Positions 17,883-26,963 are shown, counted from the stretch's first letter. The stretch is DNA of 64,000 nt from Limimaricola sp964022235 (GCF_964022235.1 NZ_CAXHZL010000002.1:124001-188000), one strand, 5' to 3'. Made by a program: numbers and translations. Notes: generated from the sequence alone by a model not told the origin.

Positions 17883-18656
17883 TCAGAACCGGAAGTCGAT
17901 CTCTCGCGTGATCCCGAGCCGCGCGCCGAACTGGTCGTCGTCGAGGCTGATCGGGCTGTCGGCGGCGTCGCCCATGAGCTTTTCGTAGGTCACGGCCCCG
18001 TCGAGACCCCAGCTGTCGTTGAGCTGATAGACCGCCCCTACCTCGGCCCCGGCCGAGATCAGTCCGCCCTCGGCGGTGTAGCCCGGCGTGCCGAAATAGG
18101 TCTGGGCGTAATCGTCATCGGCGAAGAGCGCGCGCGGGCCCGCGCGCAGCGTCAGCCGATCGGAGGGGCGCAGATAGGCATCGGCGCCAAGCTCGGCCAC
18201 GTAGCTTTCATGGCCCCCGAAGCCGCGCCGTACATCCGCGAAAACGCCGAAGCTCTCGGTGTCGTAAGACGCCCCGAGACCCAGCTCGAGCGCGGCGTCG
18301 ATGTCGTCGAGATCGGCCACGTTTTCCACGTCGCGGCCCTCGCGCTCCGAGATGTAGCGAAACGAGCCGCGCAGGCCAAAGCCGGTGGAGACGAAGTTCG
18401 GGTCGTCATTGCCGATGTCGAGCGGGCCGAGGCGCAGCCGGTTCAGCGCAAAGCCCAAGTCGGGACCGACCTCGTATTCGTCCGAGCCGAAATAGGTGGG
18501 CGAGACCGCTGCCCCGCCGCGCAGGGTGAAGGCCAGCACCCGGCCCGGTGCCACCGGAGCAGGCACGATCGTCGGTTCGACCATGGGCTGATCGAGCGCC
18601 CCCGCCATGGCAGGGAGCGGTGCGAAAGCAAAGGCGGCAAGCAGGAGGCGGCGCAT
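17883..18656 (-). CDS. MipA/OmpV-family outer-membrane protein
   Basis: A 257-residue protein: signal peptide MRRLLLAAFAFAPLPAMAG, then alternating beta strands ending in the aromatic C-terminus ...ITREIDFRF expected of a beta-barrel. GGAAVSPTYFGSDEYEVGPDLG and the closing SLDDDQFGARLGITREI match MipA/OmpV, scaffold or porin-like outer-membrane proteins. The start is set by the signal peptide, following AAAGGACCCGCCCC. Divergent from rlmJ. Confidence 0.87.
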   Translation of the reverse strand: MRRLLLAAFAFAPLPAMAGALDQPMVEPTIVPAPVAPGRVLAFTLRGGAAVSPTYFGSDEYEVGPDLGFALNRLRLGPLDIGNDDPNFVSTGFGLRGSFRYISEREGRDVENVADLDDIDAALELGLGASYDTESFGVFADVRRGFGGHESYVAELGADAYLRPSDRLTLRAGPRALFADDDYAQTYFGTPGYTAEGGLISAGAEVGAVYQLNDSWGLDGAVTYEKLMGDAADSPISLDDDQFGARLGITREIDFRF

Positions 18657-18824
18657 GGGGCGGGTCCTTTCGGGTGGGGCTAGTCTACCAGATACGCCGC
18701 GCGCGGCGCGAAGCAAATCTTGCGCGCAGATCGCGGCCCGGCGTGGCGCGACGGCCACGGCTTGCCCCGCGCGCGGCCCGCCGCTAGTCGGTGGGACGTC
18801 CGCGAGGAGCCGAAGGAGACGTTC

Positions 18825-19610
18825 ATGCTGTCCTACCAGCACGCCTATCACGCGGGAAACCTCGCCGATGTGCACAAGCACGCGGCGCTGGCGTGGATGA
18901 TCGATTACATGGGCCAGAAGCCCAAACCCCTGAGCTATCTCGAAAGCCATGCGGGCCGCGCGCTCTACCGGCTCGACGCGGCGGAAGCCACCAAGACCGG
19001 CGAGGCCGCGCAGGGCATCGAGCGCGTGGCGGGCTGGTTCGACGCGTCGCACCCCTATCACCGCGTGCTGGAGGCGACCCGCGCCGAACACGGGGCGCAC
19101 GCCTATCCCGGCTCGCCCGAGATCGCGGCAAGACTGCTGCGCGAGGGCGACCTCATGCATCTCGCCGAATTGCACCCGCAGGAACACGCGGCGCTTGAGG
19201 CCTATCTGAGCGACCGCGCCAAGGTGCACCGCCGCGACGGCATCGAGATGGCGGTGGCGCTGACCCCGCCGGAGCCCAAGCGCGGCCTGCTGTTGATCGA
19301 CCCGAGCTGGGAGATCAAGGAGGACTACCGCGCCATCCCGCAGGCGATCCGGCGCATTTCCAAGAAATGGGGCGTGGGCACGATCGTGCTCTGGTACCCG
19401 ATCCTGCGCGACCTGCCCCACGCGCCGATGCTGCGCGCGCTGGAGCGTGACCTGCCCGAGGGCGTGCGTCACGAGGTGGCCTTTCCTCCCGCACGCGAAG
19501 GCCACGGCATGACCGGCTCGGGGCTGTTCGTGGTCAACCCGCCTTACGGGTTTCACGCGCAGGCGCAGTGGCTCACCGGTCGCTTTGCCACGCTGGCCCC
19601 GCAGCCCTGA
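18825..19610 (+). CDS. rlmJ: 23S rRNA (adenine-2030-N6)-methyltransferase RlmJ
   Basis: A 261-residue enzyme. MLSYQHAYHAGNLADVHKHA at the start and YLESHAGRALYRLD near residue 40 are the RlmJ hallmarks. The motif IV region reads LLIDPSWEIKEDY; most relatives have DPPY, but the key Asp and the aromatic residue remain. GSGLFVVNPPYGF follows late in the chain. It methylates A2030 of 23S rRNA. GAAGGAG lies just before the ATG. Confidence 0.93.
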   Translation: MLSYQHAYHAGNLADVHKHAALAWMIDYMGQKPKPLSYLESHAGRALYRLDAAEATKTGEAAQGIERVAGWFDASHPYHRVLEATRAEHGAHAYPGSPEIAARLLREGDLMHLAELHPQEHAALEAYLSDRAKVHRRDGIEMAVALTPPEPKRGLLLIDPSWEIKEDYRAIPQAIRRISKKWGVGTIVLWYPILRDLPHAPMLRALERDLPEGVRHEVAFPPAREGHGMTGSGLFVVNPPYGFHAQAQWLTGRFATLAPQP

Positions 19611-19651
19611 TCCGCACTCCCCTGACGGCCTGGGCCCTTTCCTGCGGCGCG

Positions 19652-19671
19652 GGGGCCTCTATATAGGCCCC
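19652..19671 (+). promoter_or_regulatory. Inverted repeat abutting a start codon
   Basis: GGGGCCT-CTATAT-AGGCCCC ends one base before the ATG at 19672. It contains TATATA at a distance of six bases from the ATG, which would fit a -10 element of a leaderless transcript. No ribosome-binding site is seen. Confidence 0.4.
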
Positions 19672-20118
19672 ATGTTCGCAGATCTCCTCCGCCGCCTCAC
19701 CGATCCCGCGCCCGCGCGGCTTCCCGATGCCGATGCGCGTCTCGCGCTCGGCGCGCTGCTCGTGCGCCTTGCCCGCGCCGACGGCGATTACAGCCCCGAG
19801 GAGGCGCAGCGCATCCTTCGCATCTTGCGCACCCGCTATGCGCTGAACGAGGCCGATGCCGCAGCACTGCGCGCCGATTGCGAGGTCATGGAGGCCGAGG
19901 CCCCCGACACGGTGCGCTTTACCCGCGCCATCAAGGACGCGGTGTCCTACGAGGACCGCGAGGCGGTGATCGAGGCGCTGTGGGAGATCGCGCTTGCCGA
20001 CGGGCAGCGCGAGGCCGAGGAAGACGCGCTGATGCGCATGGTGGCCCCGATGCTGGGCGTGTCGGACCCCGACAGCGCCCGCGCGCGCCAGCGCGCCGCC
20101 GGACGGATGGAGCTTTAG
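19672..20118 (+). CDS. TerB-like protein
   Basis: A 148-residue all-helical protein. The repeated pattern ALLVRLARADGDYSPEEAQRI and WEIALADGQREAEEDALMRMV (D-G-x-x-x-x-E-E/D) is the acidic metal-binding motif of TerB/DjlA-N domains. Found widely; only some members relate to tellurite. No ribosome-binding site precedes the ATG, which sits beside an inverted repeat. Function unknown. Confidence 0.8.
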   Translation: MFADLLRRLTDPAPARLPDADARLALGALLVRLARADGDYSPEEAQRILRILRTRYALNEADAAALRADCEVMEAEAPDTVRFTRAIKDAVSYEDREAVIEALWEIALADGQREAEEDALMRMVAPMLGVSDPDSARARQRAAGRMEL

Positions 20119-20227
20119 AAAACCGGTTTTCCGTCGCGTATATGACGCGGGGTCAGCGCCCCGCGCCCCGTTGCATTTCAGGTGAAACTGTCCCCTACTC
20201 AGTCGCCAGACAGGGACATGAGAGCAC

Positions 20228-21016
20228 GTGAGCGACAGCAAGCCGGTCATCGAAATCCGCAATCTGCACAAGTCCTACGGGGCGCTCGAAGTGCTCAAGG
20301 GCGTGGACATCACCGCGCCTGCGGGACACGTGGTGTCGATGATCGGATCGTCGGGATCGGGCAAGTCGACGCTGCTGCGCTGCTGCAACCTTCTCGAGGA
20401 CAGCCAGCAAGGCGAGGTGCTGTTCGAAGGCGAGCCGGTGCGCTGGAAGGGCGAAGGGCTACATCGTCGCCCCGCCGACCCTCGGCAAGTCACGCGCATC
20501 CGCACCAATCTCGCCATGGTGTTCCAGCAGTTCAACCTCTGGGCGCATATGACGATTCTGCAGAACGTCATGGAGGCCCCCGTGACCGTGCTCGGCCGGC
20601 CCCGCGCCGAGGTCGAGGCCAAGGCGCGCGAATACCTCGAAAAGGTCGGCATCGGTGACAAGGCCGACGCCTGGCCCGCGCAGCTCTCCGGCGGCCAGCA
20701 GCAGCGCGCCGCCATCGCCCGTGCCTTGTGCATGGAGCCGCGCGCGCTTTTGTTCGACGAGCCGACTTCGGCGCTCGACCCCGAGCTGGAGCAGGAGGTG
20801 GTGCGCGTGATCAAGGATCTGGCCGACGAGGGCCGCACCATGATCATCGTGACGCATGACATGCGCATGGCGCATGACGTGGCCGACCACGTGGTGTTCC
20901 TGCACAAGGGGCTGATCGAAGAGCAAGGCCCGCCCGCCGAGCTTTTCAGCAACCCGAAATCAGAGCGGCTGCGGCAGTTCCTGTCGCACTCCGCCCCGCA
21001 TCCGCAGCCCGCCTGA
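20228..21016 (+). CDS. Amino-acid-type ABC transporter ATP-binding protein
   Basis: A 262-residue ATPase starting at GTG (GTGAGCGAC). Walker A GSSGSGKST near residue 40, the Q loop FQQFNLW, signature LSGGQQQR, Walker B LLFDEPTS and the switch histidine VTHD are all present. Closest to the HisP/GlnQ branch that serves polar amino acids. First gene of an operon with a binding protein, two permeases and three amine-processing enzymes, which argues the import substrate feeds those enzymes. Confidence 0.93.
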   Translation: MSDSKPVIEIRNLHKSYGALEVLKGVDITAPAGHVVSMIGSSGSGKSTLLRCCNLLEDSQQGEVLFEGEPVRWKGEGLHRRPADPRQVTRIRTNLAMVFQQFNLWAHMTILQNVMEAPVTVLGRPRAEVEAKAREYLEKVGIGDKADAWPAQLSGGQQQRAAIARALCMEPRALLFDEPTSALDPELEQEVVRVIKDLADEGRTMIIVTHDMRMAHDVADHVVFLHKGLIEEQGPPAELFSNPKSERLRQFLSHSAPHPQPA

Positions 21017-21057
21017 GAGCGGGCACGGCCCTTTCCCCAACAGGAGAAGACACCACG

Positions 21058-21795
21058 ATGAAGACTCTGATTCTTTCGACCGCGCTTCTGGCGCTCAGCG
21101 CCGGGGCCGCGCTTGCCGAGAGCCACATGCAGACCGTGCGTCTGGGCACCGAGGGCGCCTACCCTCCGTACAACTTCCTCAACGACGCGGGCGAGGTCGA
21201 CGGCTTCGAGCGCGAAGTGGGCGACGAGCTGTGCGCGCGCGCCGAGCTGACCTGTGAGTGGGTCACCAATGATTGGGATTCGATCATCCCCAACCTCGTG
21301 TCGGGCAACTACGACACGATCATCGCCGGCATGAGCATCACCGACGAGCGTGACGAGGTGATCGACTTCACGCAGAACTACTTCCCGCCCGCCGCCTCCG
21401 CCTATGCCGCCCCCTCCGAGGATGTCGACCTGACCGGCGGCGTCGTCTCGGCTCAGGCCACCACGATTCAGGCCAGCCATGTCGCCGACAGCGGCGCTGC
21501 GCTGCTTGAGTTCGCGACCCCCGACGAGGCCGTGGCCGCGGTGCGCAACGGCGAGGCCGACGCGATCTTTGCCGACAAGGACTTCCTCGTGCCGATCGTC
21601 GAGGCCTCCGGCGGCGAGCTGGTCTTCGTGGGCGACGACGTGCCGCTCGGTGACGGCATCGGTGTCGGCCTGCGCGAAAGCGACACCGAGCTGCGTGACA
21701 AGCTCGACGCCGCGATCCAGTCCATGAAGGACGATGGCTCGCTCAACGAGCTGCTGATCAAGTGGTTCGGCGAAGAGACCAAGACCTTCGAGTGA
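21058..21795 (+). CDS. Amino-acid-type ABC transporter binding protein
   Basis: A 245-residue periplasmic protein with signal peptide MKTLILSTALLALSAGAALA. TVRLGTEGAYPPYNFLNDAGEVDGFE and NDWDSIIPNLVSGNYDTIIAGMSIT are the family 3 solute-binding signatures. It delivers a polar amino acid or related amine to the two permeases that follow. ACAGGAGAAGA precedes the start. The ligand is not readable from the sequence. Confidence 0.92.
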   Translation: MKTLILSTALLALSAGAALAESHMQTVRLGTEGAYPPYNFLNDAGEVDGFEREVGDELCARAELTCEWVTNDWDSIIPNLVSGNYDTIIAGMSITDERDEVIDFTQNYFPPAASAYAAPSEDVDLTGGVVSAQATTIQASHVADSGAALLEFATPDEAVAAVRNGEADAIFADKDFLVPIVEASGGELVFVGDDVPLGDGIGVGLRESDTELRDKLDAAIQSMKDDGSLNELLIKWFGEETKTFE

Positions 21796-21857
21796 CCCGA
21801 CCTGCCAACTGATCCGACCTCCGGGGCGGCCTCGCGCCGCCCCGCCTGAGAGACCAC

Positions 21858-22763
21858 ATGTTCGCATCCTGCGCCGACCCAGATACCCTGTCAGGCCTGA
21901 CCTGGCTCGCGTGCTACCTCACCACGGGCAAGCACCTCGCCTTCTATTCGGCCTTCGGCACGGTGCTGATGCTGCTCGCGGTGACGGCCCCCGTGGCGCT
22001 TGCCTTCGGCTTTGGCGGCGCGGTTGCGGCCCGCTCGCGTGTGGCGCCGCTGTCGTGGCTGGGCCGGGGATACATCGCGGTGGTGCGCGGCGTGCCCGAC
22101 ATCGCCTTCTTCCTGTTTTTCGTGATCGCACTCGATCAGGGCATCGAATGGCTGCGCCACAAGGTCAAATGCCCCGACTGGGACCAGCCGATCCGGCAGG
22201 GCAGCGACTTCGTGGTCTGCGCGCAGGCCAAGATGCCGCTCTCGACTTCCGCGCAATGGGTGCACGAGGTCTATGGCTTCTGGCTCGCCGTCTTCACCTT
22301 CGCCCTTGTCTTCGGGGCCTTTGCCGCCAACGTGCTCTTTGGCGCGATGCGCGCCGTGCCGCGTGCGCAGATCGAAACTGCCGAGGCCTACGGCATGAAC
22401 CGCCATCAGGTGTTTCGCCGCATCACCGTGCCGCAGATGTGGGTCTATGCCCTGCCCGGCCTGTCGAACCTGTGGATGGTGCTGATCAAGGCTTCGCCGC
22501 TGCTGTTTCTTCTGGGCGTCGAGGACATCGTCTACTGGGCGCGCGAGCTGGGTTCGACCAAGACGCCGCAGTTCACGGCCTATCCGCATGGCGACTGGCG
22601 CATGTGGTATTTCCTGTTTTTGCTGGTGTTCTACCTTGGCTTCACGCGGGTCTCCGAAATCGTGCTCGATCGCATCATGCGGCGCCTCACCCACGGGCAG
22701 GCCACGCTCGGCAGCCATAAGCCCACCGGCCCCGTCGGCATGAGCAAGGCGGGCCCGCCATGA
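21858..22763 (+). CDS. ABC transporter permease, HisQ type
   Basis: A 301-residue inner-membrane protein. It has the EAA-loop-like stretch ETAEAYGMNRHQVFRRITVPQMW that contacts the ATPase, and GYIAVVRGVPDIAFFLFFVIALDQG near residue 80. An insert of about 50 residues (KVKCPDWDQPIRQGSDFVVCAQAKM) with two cysteines projects between membrane helices, which is longer than in HisQ. The end overlaps the next permease by four bases (ATGA). Confidence 0.9.
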   Translation: MFASCADPDTLSGLTWLACYLTTGKHLAFYSAFGTVLMLLAVTAPVALAFGFGGAVAARSRVAPLSWLGRGYIAVVRGVPDIAFFLFFVIALDQGIEWLRHKVKCPDWDQPIRQGSDFVVCAQAKMPLSTSAQWVHEVYGFWLAVFTFALVFGAFAANVLFGAMRAVPRAQIETAEAYGMNRHQVFRRITVPQMWVYALPGLSNLWMVLIKASPLLFLLGVEDIVYWARELGSTKTPQFTAYPHGDWRMWYFLFLLVFYLGFTRVSEIVLDRIMRRLTHGQATLGSHKPTGPVGMSKAGPP

Positions 22764-23566
22764 GCTGCTACGACACCCTCATGGACTACGGCCTGCGCTC
22801 GCTCGGCTATGGCGAACGGCTGTTGCCGCGTTCGGACTTCACCTTGTGCCAGCAGGTCGTACTGATCGGCTCGGGCATGATCTGGAACGTCTACTTCGGC
22901 ATCGTGGCGCTGCTGTCGGGCTTTGCGCTGGCTACGGCGCTGGCCGTCGGCAAGGCGTCGAAGTCGCGCTGGACCCGCAAGCCCGCAGAATGGATCATCT
23001 TCCTGTTCCGCGGCTCGCCGCTCTTCATCCAGTTCTTCTTCGCCTATTTCCTGTTTCTCTCGCTCAAGGGACAGGTGCCGGCTTTCGACGCCCTGACCTC
23101 CGCATGGCTCGGCGCCGCCGTGGTGTTGTTCTTCAACACCGCCGCCTACTCGGGCGAAATCTTCTACGGTGCGCTGCAATCGGTTCCGAAAGGCGAGGTC
23201 GAGGCCGCCGACGCCTATGGTCTTTCGGGTTGGGCCAAGTTCCGGCGCGTGGTCTGGCCGACGACGCTGCGGCTGGCGTGGCCCGCCTACACCAACGAGG
23301 CGATCTTTCTGTTTCATGCCACCACGCTGGTGTTCTTCTCGGGCTTTCCCGCTTCGCGGCAACAGGGCGACGCGCTTTATTATGCCTCGTATTTTGCGGA
23401 CAAGACCTTCAACCCCTTCGTGCCCTACCCCATCCTCGCAGGATATTTCGTGCTGCTGACGCTGGTGGTGATTGGCGTGATGGGGCTGATCGGGCGTCAC
23501 CTCAATCGCCATCTGCCCAACGCCGCACCGCGCCGCAGGGCGCGCCCTGGAATGCTGTTTCGTTAG
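22760..23566 (+). CDS. ABC transporter permease, HisM type
   Basis: A 268-residue inner-membrane protein. WIIFLFRGSPLFIQFFFAYFLFL and EVEAADAYGLSGWAKFRRVVWP (EAA loop) mark it as the second permease of a polar amino acid transporter. It pairs with the preceding HisQ-type subunit, with which it overlaps by four bases. An N-terminal cysteine-containing segment (MSCYDTLMDYGLRS) precedes the first membrane helix. Confidence 0.9.
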   Translation: MSCYDTLMDYGLRSLGYGERLLPRSDFTLCQQVVLIGSGMIWNVYFGIVALLSGFALATALAVGKASKSRWTRKPAEWIIFLFRGSPLFIQFFFAYFLFLSLKGQVPAFDALTSAWLGAAVVLFFNTAAYSGEIFYGALQSVPKGEVEAADAYGLSGWAKFRRVVWPTTLRLAWPAYTNEAIFLFHATTLVFFSGFPASRQQGDALYYASYFADKTFNPFVPYPILAGYFVLLTLVVIGVMGLIGRHLNRHLPNAAPRRRARPGMLFR

Positions 23567-23635
23567 CGCCCGCACGGCTTGCCCCGCCCCCTCGCGCGGT
23601 CTAGCTTCCAGGTATCCCTCTAGACACGGTGCTCC

Positions 23636-24313
23636 ATGCAGATCGGCATACTCGAAACCGGCCACGCGCCAGACGTGCTGCGACCGGATCTCGGCGACTA
23701 TTCGGACCTGTTCGAGCGGCTGCTCGACGGGCATGGCTTTGCTTTTTGCCGCTATGACGTGGAGGGCATGGTCTTCCCCGCCAGCGCCGATGACTGCGAT
23801 GGCTGGCTCATCACCGGCTCCAAGCATGGCGCCTATGAGGATCACCCCTTCATCGCGCCGCTCGAGGCGCTGATCCGGGAGATTCACGGGAAACAACGCC
23901 CGCTCGTGGGCGTGTGTTTTGGTCATCAGATCATCGCGCAGGCGCTTGGCGGTCGGGTCGAGAAATTCGCGGGCGGCTGGTCGGTGGGTCGCAAGACCTA
24001 CGACTTCGAAGGCCGCGAGATTGCGCTCAACGCGTGGCATCAAGATCAGGTGGTGACGCTGCCGGAGGGTGCGCGGGTCTGCGCTTCGAACGATTTTTGC
24101 GCTCATGCGGCTCTGGCCTGGGGCGATCACGTCTTTACCGTGCAGCCGCACCCCGAGTTCGGGGCGCGCTTCATCGAAGGCCTCGCCACCACCCGCGCCA
24201 TCGGCGTGGTGCCGCAAGAGCAGATCGATGACGCGCTCGCCAATCTCGACCGCCCGGTGAACGCCGATGTGATGGCCGAGCGCATGGCTCGCGTGCTGAA
24301 GGGGGCCGCATGA
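23636..24313 (+). CDS. Class I glutamine amidotransferase-like hydrolase
   Basis: A 225-residue single-domain protein. The nucleophile elbow GVCFGHQIIAQALGG holds the cysteine and VQPHPEF the His-Glu pair of class I glutaminases. Family members next to a glutamine-synthetase-like ligase commonly cleave gamma-glutamyl bonds, as PuuD does, but this sequence is of the GuaA-like YfeJ group rather than PuuD proper. It overlaps the next gene by four bases (ATGA), so the pair should be made together. Confidence 0.88.
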   Translation: MQIGILETGHAPDVLRPDLGDYSDLFERLLDGHGFAFCRYDVEGMVFPASADDCDGWLITGSKHGAYEDHPFIAPLEALIREIHGKQRPLVGVCFGHQIIAQALGGRVEKFAGGWSVGRKTYDFEGREIALNAWHQDQVVTLPEGARVCASNDFCAHAALAWGDHVFTVQPHPEFGARFIEGLATTRAIGVVPQEQIDDALANLDRPVNADVMAERMARVLKGAA

Positions 24314-25662
24314 GCTGGATCGACGAGATCCCCGAAGCCGCCCGTCTCTATCTCGATCAGCACCGCCTCGATGAAGTCGAATGCGTGATCGCGGACCTTC
24401 CCGGCATCGCGCGCGGCAAGGCGGTCCCCGCCGCCAAATGGGAGCGTCAGCAGTTCTTCCACCTGCCCAATTCGATCTTCTTTCAGACGATCACCGGCGA
24501 CTGGGGCGAGGCGGCGGGCCCGGAGGGCTTTGTCGAACCCGACATGATCCTCAGGCCCGACCTCGCCACCGCCACCGCCGCCCCTTGGGCCGCCGACGGC
24601 ACGCTGCAGGTGATCCACGACGCCTATGACCAAAAGGGCCGCCCCGTCGGCTGCTCGCCGCGCAACGTGCTCAAGCGCGTCGTCGATCTCTACAAGGCCG
24701 AGGGCTGGACGCCCGTGGTGGCGCCCGAGATGGAGTTCTACCTCGTCGGGCGCAACGTCGATCCGGCCAAGGCGATCGAGCCGATGCTCGGCCGCACCGG
24801 TCGGCCCGCCGCCGCGCGTCAGGCCTATTCGATGACGGCGGTGGACGAATACGGCCCCGTCATCGACGACATCTACGAATACGCCGAGATCCAGGGCTTC
24901 GAGATCGACGGCATCACCCAAGAGGGCGGCGCGGGCCAGCTCGAGATCAACCTGCGCCACGGCGACCCGGTGAAGCTCGCCGACGAGGTGTTCTTCTTCA
25001 AGCGGCTGATCCGCGAGGCGGCGCTCAAGCACAACTGCTTTGCCACCTTCATGGCCAAGCCGATTGAGGGCGAGCCGGGCTCTGCGATGCACGTCCACCA
25101 TTCGATCATCGATCGCAAGGACCGTAACCTCTTCACCGGCCCGCAGGGTGGCGAGACGGACGCCTTCTTCAATTTCATCGGCGGTCTGCAAGAGCACATG
25201 CCGAGCGTGATCGCGATGTTCGCGCCCTATGTGAACTCCTTCCGCCGCTACGTGCGCGACCACGCCGCTCCGATCAACCTCGAATGGGGCCGCGACAACC
25301 GCACCACCGGCATCCGCGTGCCCATCTCGCCGCCGCAGGCGCGACGGGTCGAAAACCGGCTCGCGGGCATGGACTGCAACCCCTACCTCTGCATCGCGGC
25401 TTCTCTGGCCTGCGGGTATCTGGGCATGAAGAACGAGATCTGGCCCGACAAGCGCTACCGCGGCGATGCCTACGAGGCCGCCGACGAGATCCCGCAGGGG
25501 CTCTACGCCGCCCTTGATCTCTTCGACAGCGCCAAGGAGCTGCACGAGGTGCTGGGGCCGGAGTTCGTGCGCGTCTATTCGATCGTGAAGCGCGCCGAAT
25601 ACAACGAATTCCTGCAAGTGATCAGCCCGTGGGAGCGCCAGCACCTGCTGCTCAACGTATGA
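24310..25662 (+). CDS. Glutamine-synthetase-like gamma-glutamyl-amine ligase
   Basis: A 450-residue protein of the glutamine synthetase fold. VVAPEMEFYLVGR, EGGAGQLEINLRHGDP, FMAKPIEGEPGSAMHVHHSI and NRTTGIRVPIS carry the metal and ATP ligands; the family's usual adenylylation region is not evident. The group (PuuA-like) ligates glutamate to amines such as putrescine instead of ammonia. Context with a flavin amine oxidase and an amidotransferase supports that. A bona fide glnA is expected elsewhere. It overlaps neighbours by four bases at both ends. Confidence 0.88.
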   Translation: MSWIDEIPEAARLYLDQHRLDEVECVIADLPGIARGKAVPAAKWERQQFFHLPNSIFFQTITGDWGEAAGPEGFVEPDMILRPDLATATAAPWAADGTLQVIHDAYDQKGRPVGCSPRNVLKRVVDLYKAEGWTPVVAPEMEFYLVGRNVDPAKAIEPMLGRTGRPAAARQAYSMTAVDEYGPVIDDIYEYAEIQGFEIDGITQEGGAGQLEINLRHGDPVKLADEVFFFKRLIREAALKHNCFATFMAKPIEGEPGSAMHVHHSIIDRKDRNLFTGPQGGETDAFFNFIGGLQEHMPSVIAMFAPYVNSFRRYVRDHAAPINLEWGRDNRTTGIRVPISPPQARRVENRLAGMDCNPYLCIAASLACGYLGMKNEIWPDKRYRGDAYEAADEIPQGLYAALDLFDSAKELHEVLGPEFVRVYSIVKRAEYNEFLQVISPWERQHLLLNV

Positions 25663-26963
25663 ACCCGCTCTACCGCAACGACCGCCCCGGCCAGATGCCG
25701 CGCAGCTGGTACGCCGCCTCCGCCGAGCCGGTGGCCGACCGTGCCCCGCTCGAGGCCGACCGCCGCTGCGACCTGGCCATCGTCGGCGCGGGCTTTACCG
25801 GGCTCTGGGCGGCGCTGACGGCCGCGCGCGCCGGGCTCGACGTTGTGGTGCTCGACGCGCATCGCGCGGGCTTTGGCGCCTCGGGGCGCAACGGCGGTCA
25901 GGTCGGATCGGGTTTCAACAAGGGGCAACTCTGGCTCGAGGACAAGCTTGGGCAAGGCCGGGCGCGGCAGCTTTGGGATCTGGCCGAGGACGCCAAGAGG
26001 CAGCTGTGCGACTTTTGCGCCGATCATGCGCCCGAAGCGCGCTACCTGCCCGGCGTGGTGCACGGGGCCTATTCGGGCCGCGAGGCGGCAGACGACCGGG
26101 CCGAGGCAGAGCATCTCGCCAAGGCCTATGGCTACGACGCGATCCGGCCGCTGGACCGCGCCGGCCTGCGCGAGATCGTAAAGACCGACGCCTATCACGG
26201 CGGGTTGATCGACGAGGGCGCGGGGCATCTGCACCCGCTGCGTTATGCCCGCGCGCTGGCCCGCGAGGCCGAGGCCGCCGGGGTCACGATCCACGAGCTG
26301 ACCGAGGTGACGCAGGTAGAGCGCGGCACGCCTGCCGTGCTTCACACGCCCAAGGCCCGTGTCACCGCCGACCACGTGATTCTCGCGGGCAACGGCTATT
26401 TGCCCGGCATCATGCCCGAGGTCGCGGCGCGGGTGATGCCGATCAACAGCTTCATCGCCGCGACCGAGCCGCTGGGCGAACGCTGGCGCGAGGTGCTGTC
26501 GCGCGACATCGCCGTCGCTGATTCGCGATTCGTGGTGAACTACTACCGGATGACCGAGGATCGCCGCTTTCTGTTCGGCGGGCGCGAGAGCTATTCGATC
26601 GGCTTTCCGACCGACATCACGAGTGCGTTGCGCGCCCGGATGGAGAGCCTGTTCCCGCAGCTAGCCGATGTGCGGATCGACAATGTCTGGGGCGGCACGC
26701 TCGGCATCACCATGTCGCGCCTGCCCTCGCTGCAACGCATTGGACCCAACATCCTGTCGGGTGCCGGCTTTTCGGGCCACGGCGTGGCGCTGTCGGGCAT
26801 GGCCGGGCGGGTCATGGCCGAGGCCGTGGCCGGACAGGCCGGACGGTTCGACACCTTCAGCGCCCTGCCCGTTTCGCCGTTTCCCGGCGGCGCGCGCTTT
26901 CGAGCACCGCTGCTGACATTGGCGATGACGTGGTTCTCGCTGCGCGACAGGCTCGGGGTCTAA
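25659..26963 (+). CDS. FAD-dependent amine oxidase (DAO family, PuuB-like)
   Basis: A 434-residue flavoprotein. CDLAIVGAGFTGLWAALTAARAG at about residues 35-57 is the dinucleotide-binding fold; GFGASGRNGGQVGSGF follows and is typical of gamma-glutamylputrescine oxidase relatives, and the closing NILSGAGFSGHGVALSGMAG is the FAD-contacting C-terminal motif. It likely oxidises the gamma-glutamyl-amine made by the preceding ligase to an aldehyde, releasing H2O2 or ammonia. ATGA overlap with that gene. Its stop shares bases with the stop of the opposite gene. Confidence 0.88.
   Translation: MNPLYRNDRPGQMPRSWYAASAEPVADRAPLEADRRCDLAIVGAGFTGLWAALTAARAGLDVVVLDAHRAGFGASGRNGGQVGSGFNKGQLWLEDKLGQGRARQLWDLAEDAKRQLCDFCADHAPEARYLPGVVHGAYSGREAADDRAEAEHLAKAYGYDAIRPLDRAGLREIVKTDAYHGGLIDEGAGHLHPLRYARALAREAEAAGVTIHELTEVTQVERGTPAVLHTPKARVTADHVILAGNGYLPGIMPEVAARVMPINSFIAATEPLGERWREVLSRDIAVADSRFVVNYYRMTEDRRFLFGGRESYSIGFPTDITSALRARMESLFPQLADVRIDNVWGGTLGITMSRLPSLQRIGPNILSGAGFSGHGVALSGMAGRVMAEAVAGQAGRFDTFSALPVSPFPGGARFRAPLLTLAMTWFSLRDRLGV

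Noticed and set aside
20118..20132. Palindrome GAAAACCGGTTTTC just after the TerB-like gene.
   Set aside because: It has no loop and no T tract of terminator kind; likely chance or a weak signal.
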